A stretch of DNA of 64,000 bases from Flemingiibacterium sp045634005 (GTDB lineage Bacteria; Bacillota; Clostridia; Oscillospirales; CAG-272), in the NCBI GenBank assembly GCA_045634005.1, contig JAZQZL010000003.1:1-64000 (forward strand). Direction: 5' to 3'. A model generated the notes under the pieces. The model did no database searches, was not told where the DNA came from, and saw only the letters and a list, made by a program, of their open reading frames with translations. A program made the translations under genes and the position numbers. Positions within the stretch are counted from its first letter, which is position 1; the number at the start of each line of letters is the position of its first letter. Positions 17,024 through 25,483 of this stretch are shown one piece after another.

Positions 17024-17730
17024 TGAGAATTGATAAATTATTTTCCGAAATGGGCCTGCTGTCGCGTACGGAAACGCGCAAAGCCGCAAAAGCGGGCAAA
17101 ATATGCGTCGACGGTGCAGCTATTAAAAATGCTGATATGCACGTTGATCCCGACAAAAACGAGATCACGTATCTCGGTCAACGCGTTGCTTACAAGCAGT
17201 TCACCTATATAATGTTAAACAAGCCCGAGGGCTACGTGTCCGCCACCGACGACGTGCGTGAACGCACGGTGCTTGAACTGCTCGGCGAGCGCGAGCGACG
17301 TCTTGGGCTTTTCCCGTGCGGTCGACTTGATAAAAACACGCTCGGCCTTCTCATTCTTACCAATGACGGTGAGCTTTGTCACAGATTACTCTCGCCAAAG
17401 CATCACGTGTCGAAGGTCTACTATTTTAAAGCCGAGCGGCACATCACCGAGGAGGACAGGCAACGTCTTGAGAGCGGTGTAACGCTCGACGGCGAGCTTA
17501 CAAAGCCTGCAAAACTTACGCTCTCGGAGGACGGTATGTCCGGTTATCTGACGCTCACAGAGGGCAAATTCCACCAAGTCAAGCGTATGCTTGAGGCGGT
17601 ATGCAACAAGGTCATCTACCTTGAACGCGTGGAATTTGCGGGACTGCCGCTTGACGCATCCCTTGAGCGCGGAGAATGGCGTGAGCTTACCGCCGACGAG
17701 GAAGCACATTTAAGATCATTTTTACTTTAA
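17023..17730 (+). CDS. 16S/23S rRNA pseudouridine synthase, RsuA/RluB family
   Basis: Converts uridine to pseudouridine in ribosomal RNA. An N-terminal S4-like domain (residues 1-60, MRIDKLFSEMGLLSRTE) precedes the catalytic domain carrying GRLDKNTLGLLILTNDGEL with the nucleophilic Asp, then KVYYFKAE and KFHQVKRML. The length of 235 fits RsuA. The start is ATG 17023, which overlaps the preceding stop; the longer frame from 16993 lies inside the upstream gene. It is part of a four-gene operon with tex. Exact target uridine is not determinable. Confidence 0.9.
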   Translation: MRIDKLFSEMGLLSRTETRKAAKAGKICVDGAAIKNADMHVDPDKNEITYLGQRVAYKQFTYIMLNKPEGYVSATDDVRERTVLELLGERERRLGLFPCGRLDKNTLGLLILTNDGELCHRLLSPKHHVSKVYYFKAERHITEEDRQRLESGVTLDGELTKPAKLTLSEDGMSGYLTLTEGKFHQVKRMLEAVCNKVIYLERVEFAGLPLDASLERGEWRELTADEEAHLRSFLL

Positions 17731-17739
17731 GGAGCATAT

Positions 17740-19890
17740 ATGGATATAATAGCAAAACTCGCCTCCGAGCTGTCGCTCGGCGTTGAGCAGGTAAAAAACA
17801 CCGTCGCACTTATCGATGACGGCAACACAATTCCCTTCATCGCGCGTTACCGTAAGGAGGTAACGGGCTCACTTGATGATGAAAAGCTGCGCGATCTTTC
17901 CGAGCGTCTTACATACCTTCGCAACCTCGAAGCGCGTAAGGCCGAGGTTCACGCGCTTATCACCGAGCAGGGCAAGATGACACCAGAGATCGAAGCGGCG
18001 CTCAACGCGGCAAATATCCTCACCGAGGTCGAGGACATCTACCGCCCCTACCGTCCAAAGCGTAAGACTCGCGCATCCGTTGCACGCGAGCGCGGACTCG
18101 AGCCGCTTGCAGCGGCGATACTCGCGCAGGAAGCGTCTTACTACCCGACACTCGACGAGCTTGCCGCGTCCCTCGTTGACGCCGAAAAGGGCGTTGAAAC
18201 CGCCGAAGATGCGTTTAACGGCGCGTGCGACATTATCGCAGAGGATATTTCCGACAACGCGGACTACCGCAAGATTATTCGTAATCTCACGTTTATGAAC
18301 GGCGAGATCGTTTCAGTCGGAGCTACTGAAGAGGATTCGGTATATTCGCAGTACTACGATTACAAAGAACCGCTCCGCAAGCTCCCCGGTCACCGTATTC
18401 TCGCGCTTAACCGCGGCGAAAAGGAAGAATTCCTAAAGGTATCAATTAACGTAACGCCCGATATTATTCTCAACAATCTCTACAACAGACTCGTTAAAAA
18501 GGGTGAGAGCCCTGCAAAGGTTTACGTAGAAAGAGCTATCGTTGACAGCTACGACAGACTTATCGCTCCCTCGATTGAGCGCGAGATCCGTTCGTCGCTC
18601 TTTGACGATGCTTGCGAAGGCGCACTCAAGGTGTTTGAGGTAAATCTTAAGAATCTCCTTATGCAGCCTCCGCTCAAGGGAAAGACAGCGCTCGGATATG
18701 ACCCCGGCTACCGCAACGGCTGTAAGCTTGCCGTGGTTGACAAAACGGGTAAGGTGCTCGACACCGCCGTCATCTACCCTATGAAGCCGCAGTCGCGCAC
18801 CGAGGAATCGAAGCGTATCGTGAAGCGTCTTATCTCGGCGCATAACGTCGGAGTTATCGCTATCGGTAACGGTACGGCATCTAAGGAAAGCGAGATATTC
18901 ATCGCAGAGCTTCTCAAAGAAATCGATGCAGACGTCAAGTACGCGGTCATCAGCGAGGCAGGCGCATCGGTTTACTCCGCGTCTAAGCAGGCCACCGAGG
19001 AGTTCCCCGACTATGACGTTATGCAGAGAAGTGCGATATCCATAGCAAGACGTCTTCAGGACCCGCTCGCAGAGCTTGTTAAGATCGATCCCAAGGCGAT
19101 CGGTGTCGGACAGTATCAGCACGATATGAAGCCCGCCCGGCTCGACGAGGCACTCGGCGGAGTTGTCGAGGACTGCGTTAACGCAGTCGGTGTCGACGTA
19201 AATACAGCCTCCTATTCCCTGCTCTCGTACGTTGCGGGTATCAATGCGACCTCGGCAAAGAATATCGTAAAATACCGCGAGGAGAACGGCGAGTTCAAGT
19301 CGCGCGCGGCTATAAAGAAAGTACCGCGTATCGGTGATAAGGCATTCGAGCAGTGTGCAGGATTCCTTCGTGTTTCCGGCTCGGACGAGATTCTCGACTG
19401 CACCGGTGTGCACCCCGAAAGCTATCCCGTAGCAAGAGCGTTGCTTAAGAAGTTTGACTACACAGCAGACGACGTTCGCGCATCGAAGCTCGGCGGGCTT
19501 CGCGAGAAGGTAAAATCCGTCGGAATCAAATCGCTTTGCGAGGAATTATCCGTAGGCGAGCCTACGCTTGCGGACATCATCGGCGAGCTTGAAAAGCCCG
19601 GCCGCGACGTGCGTGACAGCCTGCCGCAGACGGTGCTTCGCGACGACGTTCTCGACATAAGCGACTTAAAGCCCGATATGATTTTAACGGGCACCGTTCG
19701 AAACGTAATCGACTTCGGCGCATTCGTTGACATCGGTGTTCACCACGACGGCCTTGTACACATCTCCGAAATCTGCGACAAATTCATCAAGCATCCGAGC
19801 GAAAAGCTCGCTGTCGGTGACGTCGTAGAGGTTAAGATAAAGTCAGTGGACCTCAAGAAAAACCGCATTTCGCTTACAATGAAGTTCTGA
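17740..19890 (+). CDS. tex: Tex-family RNA-binding transcription accessory protein
   Basis: A 716-residue cytoplasmic nucleic-acid-binding protein. It has an N-terminal helical HtH region, a YqgF-like RNase H domain (GYDPGYRNGCKLAVVD, about 325-450), helix-hairpin-helix repeats (GINATSAKNIVKYREENG and VPRIGDKAFEQ, about 500-570) and a C-terminal S1 domain (GTVRNVIDFGAFVDIGVH, about 645-716). Length and order match Tex/YhgF. Family members bind RNA and influence transcription and toxin expression. GGAG precedes the ATG. It lies 9 bp after the pseudouridine synthase and 1 bp before the MBL gene. Confidence 0.96.
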   Translation: MDIIAKLASELSLGVEQVKNTVALIDDGNTIPFIARYRKEVTGSLDDEKLRDLSERLTYLRNLEARKAEVHALITEQGKMTPEIEAALNAANILTEVEDIYRPYRPKRKTRASVARERGLEPLAAAILAQEASYYPTLDELAASLVDAEKGVETAEDAFNGACDIIAEDISDNADYRKIIRNLTFMNGEIVSVGATEEDSVYSQYYDYKEPLRKLPGHRILALNRGEKEEFLKVSINVTPDIILNNLYNRLVKKGESPAKVYVERAIVDSYDRLIAPSIEREIRSSLFDDACEGALKVFEVNLKNLLMQPPLKGKTALGYDPGYRNGCKLAVVDKTGKVLDTAVIYPMKPQSRTEESKRIVKRLISAHNVGVIAIGNGTASKESEIFIAELLKEIDADVKYAVISEAGASVYSASKQATEEFPDYDVMQRSAISIARRLQDPLAELVKIDPKAIGVGQYQHDMKPARLDEALGGVVEDCVNAVGVDVNTASYSLLSYVAGINATSAKNIVKYREENGEFKSRAAIKKVPRIGDKAFEQCAGFLRVSGSDEILDCTGVHPESYPVARALLKKFDYTADDVRASKLGGLREKVKSVGIKSLCEELSVGEPTLADIIGELEKPGRDVRDSLPQTVLRDDVLDISDLKPDMILTGTVRNVIDFGAFVDIGVHHDGLVHISEICDKFIKHPSEKLAVGDVVEVKIKSVDLKKNRISLTMKF

Positions 19891-19891
19891 T

Positions 19892-20833
19892 ATGCAAAAT
19901 CTGAAAAGATTTATTTCCAAGGCAGTTTCCTTTATCGCTGTCGCAGCGGTGGTGATCGCCATTCTCGCAGTAAGCGGAATTTTGCCAAAGCTCATACAAA
20001 AATTCGAGAACGCGCTTGATTATTCACGCGCGTTCTCCCATTCTGTGGGCGAAAACGAAATCTTCATTCACGTAATAGACGTTGGTCAGGGCGATGCTGC
20101 GCTGATTCAGTCGCAGGCAGGCAATATACTTATCGACACAGGCACGAACGACTCCGAGGACGAGCTCGTTGCGCACCTTAAAGCGTGCAAAGTCAAAACG
20201 GTGGATTATCTTATCTGCTCACACGCGCACAGCGATCACCTTGGCGGTGCTGACGCAGTACTCGACAGCTTTGATGTTTCCACTATTGTCATACCGAGCG
20301 TCGCCGAATCAACACTCGACATTGAATCGATGCTGTTTTCAATGAAGGACGGAAATATTCCCGACGTAATTCATCCCCAAAAGGGCGACACCTTCTCGCT
20401 CGGCGACATATCCTTCACCGTACTTACACCGATATCGGACACCGACGACTACAACGATATGAGCCTTGTTGTGAAAATATCGTTCGCTGACACCTCGCTT
20501 CTGTTCACGGGTGATATCAGCGAGGATATCGAGCATGAGCTTATACAAGTATATCCAAACGGCGAGCTAGACTGCGATTTTCTGAAGATCGCACATCACG
20601 GCTCGAACACGTCAACCTGTGCCGAGTTTATTGCCGCGGTCACGCCAAGCGTTGCAGTCGTATCCAGCGGCGAATACAATGACTTCGGCCATCCGCGCTA
20701 CGAAGTTTTGCAAAGACTTCGCACGGGCGGATGCGAGCAAATATACCGCACGGACAAGATGAGCAGCATCGTGCTTCGAAGCGACGGCAGTGAGATAACG
20801 CTTGTTGCCACCCGTGAGGGCATCTCAAAGTGA
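19892..20833 (+). CDS. Membrane-anchored ComEC/Rec2-like metallo-beta-lactamase-fold hydrolase
   Basis: 313 residues. An N-terminal membrane helix (about 9-32) puts an MBL-fold domain outside the cell. Motifs: DVGQGDAALIQS, SHAHSDHLGG (HxHxDH metal site), FTGDISEDIE, KIAHHGSNTS and SSGEYNDFGHP. These are the signatures of the C-terminal nuclease-like domain of ComEC, but the ComEC channel region is missing, as in stand-alone homologues of many Clostridia. Function is probably an extracellular or envelope nuclease/phosphodiesterase; this is inference. Last gene of the tex operon. Confidence 0.85.
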   Translation: MQNLKRFISKAVSFIAVAAVVIAILAVSGILPKLIQKFENALDYSRAFSHSVGENEIFIHVIDVGQGDAALIQSQAGNILIDTGTNDSEDELVAHLKACKVKTVDYLICSHAHSDHLGGADAVLDSFDVSTIVIPSVAESTLDIESMLFSMKDGNIPDVIHPQKGDTFSLGDISFTVLTPISDTDDYNDMSLVVKISFADTSLLFTGDISEDIEHELIQVYPNGELDCDFLKIAHHGSNTSTCAEFIAAVTPSVAVVSSGEYNDFGHPRYEVLQRLRTGGCEQIYRTDKMSSIVLRSDGSEITLVATREGISK

Positions 20834-20864
20834 CAGACAAGCTCGATATTTTTGAGTACACCTA

Positions 20865-20893
20865 TTGACATATAATAAAATTAAATGTATAAT
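20865..20893 (+). promoter_or_regulatory. Consensus sigma-A promoter of proS
   Basis: TTGACA (20865-20870), exactly 17 bp, TATAAT (20888-20893). The leader of about 30 nt leaves no room for a T-box. Confidence 0.85.
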
Positions 20894-20927
20894 ATAGTAT
20901 ATTCCAAGTTTTGAAAGGACAATTAAA

Positions 20928-22370
20928 ATGGCAAACGATAAAAAGCTCGTCGAAGCGATAACCTCAATGGACGTCGACTTCGCGCAGTGGTACACAGATA
21001 TTTGTAAGAAGGCCGATCTTATCGACTATTCGAGCGTTAAGGGATGTATGATCATTCGTCCCTACGGCTACGCTATCTGGGAGCTTATTCAGAAGAATCT
21101 CGACACCCGCTTTAAGGAGCTCGGTCACGAGAACGTATATATGCCGATGTTTATTCCCGAGTCGCTTCTTCAGAAGGAGAAGGACCACGTCGAGGGCTTT
21201 GCTCCCGAGGTTGCTTGGGTAACTCACGGCGGTAGCGAAAGACTCACCGAGCGTATGTGCGTACGCCCGACCTCTGAAACGCTTTTCTGCGAGCATTTCG
21301 CTAACATAATCCGCTCTTACCGCGACCTTCCCAAGCTCTACAATCAGTGGTGCTCGGTAGTTCGTTGGGAAAAGACAACCCGTCCGTTCCTTCGCTCGCG
21401 TGAGTTCCTCTGGCAGGAGGGACACACTATGCACGCAACTGCAGAGGAGGCACGCGCGGAAACCGTACAGATGCTGAACGTATACGCAGACTTCCACGAG
21501 AAGGATCTTGCAATACCGGTTGTCAAGGGCGTAAAGACTCCCTCCGACAAGTTCGCAGGCGCAGAGGACACCTATGGTATCGAAGCGCTTATGCACGACG
21601 GTAAGGCACTTCAGGCGGCGACCTCGCATTTCTTCGGCGACGGCTTTGCACGCGCGTTCGATATCACCTTCACCTCGAAGGATAACAAGCTTGAGTATCC
21701 CTTCCAAACCTCTTGGGGCTGTACTACCCGCATGATCGGCGGTATCATAATGACCCACGGTGACGACAACGGTCTCGTTCTTCCGCCGGCAGTTGCTCCG
21801 ATTCAGGCAGTCGTAATCCCCGTTGCGGCACACAAGGAGGGCGTTGTTGAGGCAGCGTCTGCTATCGCCGACAGACTTAAGGCGGCAGGCATTCGCGTGA
21901 AGCTCGACGACTCCGATCAGTCGCCCGGCTGGAAGTACGCTGAATACGAGATGAAGGGTGTTCCGGTACGCATCGAGATCGGTCCTCGCGATATTGAGGC
22001 AAATCAGTGCGTTATCGTTACCCGCCACAACAGAGAAAAGACCTTTATCAGCCTTGACAATCTCGAGGCGGCTGCACTCGAAAAGCTTCAGGCAGTTCGC
22101 GACGGTCTTTACGAGAAGGCGCTCGCAAACCGCGAGGCTCGCACATACGACTGTGCTACAATGGACGAGATCACAGCAAAGCTCGCAGAGAACGGCGACG
22201 GATTCGTTCGTGCTATGTGGTGTGGCGACGAGGAGTGCGAGGACAAGGTAAAGGAAATAACGGGCGTTGGCTCGCGCTGTATGCCTCTCGACCAGGTTGC
22301 AAACGGCGACAAATGCGTATGCTGCGGCAAGTCTGCAAAACATCTCGTTTATTGGGGCAAGGCATATTAA
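20928..22370 (+). CDS. proS: Prolyl-tRNA synthetase, short (archaeal/eukaryote-like) type
   Basis: Charges tRNA-Pro. The 480-residue sequence lacks the YbaK editing insertion of the bacterial long form. Class II motifs are clear: motif 2 RWEKTTRPFLRSREFLWQEGHT, motif 3 GGIIMTHGDDNGLVLPP, then an anticodon-binding domain and a C-terminal domain with a CVCCGKSAKHLVYWGKAY ending, including the typical terminal Tyr and a Cys cluster. The short type also occurs in Bacillota. GAAAGGA precedes the start. Monocistronic, ending before the sleB-like gene. Confidence 0.97.
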   Translation: MANDKKLVEAITSMDVDFAQWYTDICKKADLIDYSSVKGCMIIRPYGYAIWELIQKNLDTRFKELGHENVYMPMFIPESLLQKEKDHVEGFAPEVAWVTHGGSERLTERMCVRPTSETLFCEHFANIIRSYRDLPKLYNQWCSVVRWEKTTRPFLRSREFLWQEGHTMHATAEEARAETVQMLNVYADFHEKDLAIPVVKGVKTPSDKFAGAEDTYGIEALMHDGKALQAATSHFFGDGFARAFDITFTSKDNKLEYPFQTSWGCTTRMIGGIIMTHGDDNGLVLPPAVAPIQAVVIPVAAHKEGVVEAASAIADRLKAAGIRVKLDDSDQSPGWKYAEYEMKGVPVRIEIGPRDIEANQCVIVTRHNREKTFISLDNLEAAALEKLQAVRDGLYEKALANREARTYDCATMDEITAKLAENGDGFVRAMWCGDEECEDKVKEITGVGSRCMPLDQVANGDKCVCCGKSAKHLVYWGKAY

Positions 22371-22416
22371 GCCTTACGGCAAGCATTTCCTACATTTCCA
22401 TACCATATATTTTGCA

Positions 22417-22445
22417 TTGAAATGCTACCTCGATTATGATAAAAT
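22417..22445 (+). promoter_or_regulatory. Sigma-A promoter of the sleB-like gene
   Basis: TTGAAA (22417-22422), 17 bp, TAAAAT (22440-22445), TGA extension. The predicted start point falls inside the following hairpin. Confidence 0.55.
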
Positions 22446-22447
22446 AT

Positions 22448-22486
22448 ACGCGTGCGGTAAACGCTACCGCACGCGTTTTTATTTTT
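22448..22486 (+). terminator. Terminator hairpin between proS and the sleB-like gene
   Basis: A 12-bp GC-rich stem (22448-22459 with 22465-22476) is followed by TTTTTATTTTT. The SD of the next gene lies 4 bases beyond, so the hairpin either ends the proS transcript or forms the 5' end of the sleB-like mRNA. Confidence 0.8.
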
Positions 22487-22502
22487 CACAAGGAGGTAAA
22501 GA

Positions 22503-23315
22503 ATGAAAAATTTACGTATTATAATATGCGCCGTGCTGTGCGCTATGGTATTTAGCGTAGCGACTCACGCGTATGAATCTATCGACGTGCGCCTTAACGG
22601 AAATGACACCGAGATCGGCGCGCTGCTCATCGGCTCGACTACATACGTACCGTTTAACACGGCAAATGCGGAGTTGTCGTTTGGTACAGCCACGATAAGC
22701 TGCGCCGATGACACGACGTACGCTACGACGCCGTTTGCAACTATAAGCGCAAGATCGGGCGACTGTTACATAGAGGCTGAAGGACGCTATCTTGGCGGCG
22801 AGGTTTTAAACGTCAGCGGAATCTTGTACGTTCCCATACGCTCGCTCGCAAAGGCGTACAACGCCGGTGTAGAATGGAACGCCGATACTCGCTCGGTAGA
22901 CCTTACGGCAACCGTAGGTGACAGCATCGTCAGCGGCAACGAGTTTTATGACTCCGACGAGGTCTATTGGCTCTCTCGGATAATAAGCGCCGAGGCAGGC
23001 GCCGAGCCGATGAGCGGAAAAATCCTCGTCGGCAACGTCATACTCAACCGTGTGGCAAGCGATGAGTTTCCGAACACGATTTACGGCGTTATTTTTGACC
23101 GCGAATGGGGCGTACAGTTTACCCCCACCGAAAACGGCACGATATATAATCCACCGACCGCAGACAGCGTTATTGCCGCAAAGCTCTGCCTTGATTCATA
23201 TTACATCTCACGCAGCGCGATGTACTTTCTTAATCCGAAGCGTGCAACAAACTTTTGGGTTCCCACAAACCGACCTTATCTGATGACTGTCGGCTGTCAC
23301 GATTTTTATTCCTAA
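22503..23315 (+). CDS. Secreted cell-wall hydrolase, copper-amine-oxidase-like domain plus SleB domain
   Basis: 270 residues. Signal peptide (1-23), a copper-amine-oxidase-N-like beta module (about 25-145, with YVPFNTANAE and ILYVPIRSLAKAYN), then a SleB/Hydrolase_2 domain (about 155-270: YWLSRIISAEAGAEP, GNVILNRVASDEFP, GVQFTPTENG). SleB-type enzymes are lytic transglycosylases that degrade spore cortex during germination; relatives also act on vegetative walls. AAGGAGG precedes the ATG. The module order is common in Clostridia. Whether this copy is a germination enzyme is not shown by the sequence. Confidence 0.88.
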   Translation: MKNLRIIICAVLCAMVFSVATHAYESIDVRLNGNDTEIGALLIGSTTYVPFNTANAELSFGTATISCADDTTYATTPFATISARSGDCYIEAEGRYLGGEVLNVSGILYVPIRSLAKAYNAGVEWNADTRSVDLTATVGDSIVSGNEFYDSDEVYWLSRIISAEAGAEPMSGKILVGNVILNRVASDEFPNTIYGVIFDREWGVQFTPTENGTIYNPPTADSVIAAKLCLDSYYISRSAMYFLNPKRATNFWVPTNRPYLMTVGCHDFYS

Positions 23316-23329
23316 TTGAAGATTTTTGT

Positions 23330-23360
23330 AAGGAGGAGAGTTATCTCCTCCTTCTTTTTT
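23330..23360 (+). terminator. Rho-independent terminator of the sleB-like gene
   Basis: A 10-bp stem, AAGGAGGAGA with TCTCCTCCTT (23330-23353), then CTTTTTT. Its 5' arm looks like an SD but no frame follows. Confidence 0.85.
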
Positions 23361-23421
23361 GATATTTTTACCATTTTTGGAGGTAGTTTTTTCTAAAAAG
23401 CTGCCGCTTTATGCCTCAATT

Positions 23422-23469
23422 TGTCGAAAATATAGCACTTTTTTGTAGAAATGGTCTAAAATTGTCGAA
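23422..23469 (+). promoter_or_regulatory. Three tandem Spo0A-like (0A) boxes
   Basis: TGTCGAA at 23422-23428 and 23463-23469 match the 0A box TGNCGAA exactly. TGTAGAA at 23444-23450 differs by one base. They are same-strand, about two helical turns apart, and lie 40-110 bp upstream of a sigma-A promoter driving the two small genes. Regulation by Spo0A is inferred. Confidence 0.55.
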
Positions 23470-23508
23470 ATCCGCTCACAAAAGTTGATACATTTTTTAC
23501 TTTTTCTA

Positions 23509-23537
23509 TTGATTTTTACAGCATTTTATAGTATCAT
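23509..23537 (+). promoter_or_regulatory. Sigma-A-like promoter of the tandem small genes
   Basis: TTGATT (23509-23514), 17 bp, TATCAT (23532-23537). Confidence 0.55.
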
Positions 23538-23587
23538 ATATTTACTGACAAATTTATTATTTTTTTACAGTTAGGAGAACTCAAAAA

Positions 23588-23818
23588 ATGAACTACGTTT
23601 ACAAGCTTACCGTATCAACCGTCACTTCAGAGGAGGGCACCGCACACACCACATTTGGAATCGAGGCGTATAAGAAGGGCGAAGCCAATCCCTGCCGTAC
23701 AATCCCTGATATTTTTACAAGCCGCGAAGCTGCTGAAGATTTTATTCGTGCCTGCAACCTGCTCGGGCTTGACATAGACCATCTTGACGACGTGGTTTAC
23801 GACGTCATCAACGCATAA
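23588..23818 (+). CDS. Small DUF6514-like protein, first of a tandem pair
   Basis: 76 residues, soluble, no signal or membrane segment. The pattern (MNYVYKLTVS..., FGIEAYKKG, a central TIPDIFTSREAAEDFI, then a helix ending LDDVVYDVINA) fits the DUF6514 family of Clostridia as I remember it; function unknown. It is a paralogue of the next gene, equal in length, with the shared MNY start, GI-AYKKG, IP-IF and C-terminal helix. TTAGGAGAA precedes the ATG. Upstream lie Spo0A-like boxes. Confidence 0.75.
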   Translation: MNYVYKLTVSTVTSEEGTAHTTFGIEAYKKGEANPCRTIPDIFTSREAAEDFIRACNLLGLDIDHLDDVVYDVINA

Positions 23819-23841
23819 AAACATACAAAGGAGAACACGCT

Positions 23842-24072
23842 ATGAACTATTTTTACACAACCCACGCAACCACCACCTTTGACGAACGCGGCAATATGCG
23901 CCACATATGGGGCATCGCCGTATACAAAAAAGGCTCGCTCGTGCCGGAGCGAGTCATTCCTGGTATTTTCCGCGCACGCGACGCTATCGAATGGTTCGTC
24001 GACCTCATAAACGTCCTCGACCTATCCCCCGAGCAGCTCGACGCTGCGGTGTCCGACCTCGCGTGTGCATAG
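23842..24072 (+). CDS. Small DUF6514-like protein, second of a tandem pair
   Basis: 76 residues, equal in length to the preceding gene and clearly related: MNY start, GIAVYKKG, VIPGIFRARDAIEWFV and a C-terminal helix around LSPEQLDAAVSDLA. The gap is 23 bp with AAAGGAGAA, so the two form one operon. The duplication has diverged mostly in the N-terminal strand. Function unknown. The downstream hairpin has a poor T-tract on this strand. Confidence 0.75.
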   Translation: MNYFYTTHATTTFDERGNMRHIWGIAVYKKGSLVPERVIPGIFRARDAIEWFVDLINVLDLSPEQLDAAVSDLACA

Positions 24073-24078
24073 ATTTAC

Positions 24079-24111
24079 AAAAAAGCAGCTTACAGTCAAA
24101 CTGTAAGCTGC
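24079..24111 (-). terminator. Terminator of the AraC regulator gene
   Basis: A 12-bp perfect stem (24085-24096 with 24100-24111). On the minus strand it is followed by TTTTTTG; on the plus strand only by CTATATTTAT, so it mainly serves the leftward gene. Confidence 0.75.
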
Positions 24112-24117
24112 CTATAT

Positions 24118-25344
24118 TTATACGGATATTATGTAAACCGTATTCGTTTGCTCATATCCTATGTCGAGTGCTGTGAAGTTGCCGTTTTTTTCTGCCCACT
24201 CGCCAAACTGCACGTCATCAAACGGAATACAGTTTTGCGTGAGGATGTAATTAAGCGAGTTAGCATAAAGTATACGATACATTTCATCGGACTCATACTC
24301 TGGCAGAAACATACAGTAAATGCAGTTGTTTATTCTGAATCCGCGTGTTTCCTGTATTCCAAGCCGCGAAACGCCAATCAACCGACCACCATCGAACATT
24401 CCAAACGGCTGATTGTCGACACGCTTTTCAAAGGGTATGGCTAACGCTTGCTTTAGCCCCCAATCCCAGCGTCCGTTGTCGATATTCATTTCCTTTGCCC
24501 AAGCGACAACATCATCTATGTCATTTTCTTTGAGTACACGGAATTCGTATTTTTCGCTACCTTGCGGAAGCGATACTTCATCGCCAAAATACATTGCTTG
24601 CGGTATGGTGTCAAGCTTTTTGTACGCTATTCCATCGAGGACACGCTTGATTTCTTCACTATCCGTCACTTCTTCCACCGCAACCTGTATCACCTTCGGA
24701 GATAGCTTCATAAGGCACTCAACAAAGAAGCGAAGCTCTGAAACCTTTTTAACGTGAACATAAAAATATCTATATCCGGAAGGAAACATATCCGCGCCGA
24801 TAAAGCAGCCCTCCGTGTCAATATCACGCTCACTCAGTATCACCGTTCCGTTTACTTCCATAGTAACGGCGTCGTAACCGAACCGCTTCGCGTCTGTTTT
24901 GAGCAAATAGTCGATTGCAATATCAGTCGGAACGACCTTAAATTCGGGGAACATATGCGCGATACGCTGACCTGTAACTGCATTAAGCTTAAGATCGGTG
25001 AATTTTAACGGCTCCGATTTGAACATTTCCCGATATTCACTCGGCGTTTTACCGTACTGATTTTTAAAGGCGCGTCCAAATCCGTCGTGGGAATCGTATC
25101 CGCACGCAAGACCTATATCCACTATGCTACGATCACCCTTACGAAGCTGCATCGCGGCATAAACAAGTCTGCGAAAACGAACGTATTCCATTACGTTATA
25201 TCCCGTATGATTTCGAAATACTCGATTAAAATAATCGGTTGAGAATCCGATGTTTTTTGCTACGTCCTCTATATTCAGAGTAGACTCGGTTTTATTTTTT
25301 TCGATATAATCAAGTGCTTTTGCTACAAGTTCATAATTTCCCAT
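24118..25344 (-). CDS. AraC-family transcriptional regulator with a GNAT-like C-terminal domain
   Basis: 408 residues. The N-terminal AraC DNA-binding domain (about 5-105) has two helix-turn-helices and the signature VDIGLACGYDSHDGFGRAFKNQYGKTPSEYR (split here only for recognition). The C-terminal 130 residues (YEFRVLKENDIDDVV..., GRLIGVSRLGI, NSLNYILTQ, LDIGYEQ) look like a GNAT acyltransferase fold, an unusual effector module; the middle region (about 115-270) is unassigned. The start is ATG 25344, with AAGGAGG 8 nt upstream; GTG 25350 is too close to that SD. Target genes unknown. Confidence 0.82.
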   Translation of the reverse strand: MGNYELVAKALDYIEKNKTESTLNIEDVAKNIGFSTDYFNRVFRNHTGYNVMEYVRFRRLVYAAMQLRKGDRSIVDIGLACGYDSHDGFGRAFKNQYGKTPSEYREMFKSEPLKFTDLKLNAVTGQRIAHMFPEFKVVPTDIAIDYLLKTDAKRFGYDAVTMEVNGTVILSERDIDTEGCFIGADMFPSGYRYFYVHVKKVSELRFFVECLMKLSPKVIQVAVEEVTDSEEIKRVLDGIAYKKLDTIPQAMYFGDEVSLPQGSEKYEFRVLKENDIDDVVAWAKEMNIDNGRWDWGLKQALAIPFEKRVDNQPFGMFDGGRLIGVSRLGIQETRGFRINNCIYCMFLPEYESDEMYRILYANSLNYILTQNCIPFDDVQFGEWAEKNGNFTALDIGYEQTNTVYIISV

Positions 25345-25449
25345 AAACACAACCTCCTTTTTATTCGGAGCATTCCGCGGTATGCTTCGGTATGTTTATT
25401 ATATCAAAGCGGCGCATAAAATTCTCGACTGAAAACGTTCAATACATTA

Positions 25450-25478
25450 CGCCCCACCGCGACTGCAGCGGTGGGGCG
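25450..25478. repeat. Strong GC-rich hairpin downstream of uvrA
   Basis: An 11-bp perfect stem, CGCCCCACCGC with GCGGTGGGGCG (25450-25460 and 25468-25478), lies just after the uvrA stop. Neither strand has a U-tract, so it may be a weak terminator or an mRNA 3'-end stabiliser. Confidence 0.6.
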
Positions 25479-25483
25479 CATTT

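Noticed and set aside
20894..20927. T-box leader before proS
   Set aside because: The leader is about 30 nt and shows no stem I or specifier structure.
25450..25478. Rho-independent terminator after uvrA
   Set aside because: The stem is strong but no U-tract follows on either strand.
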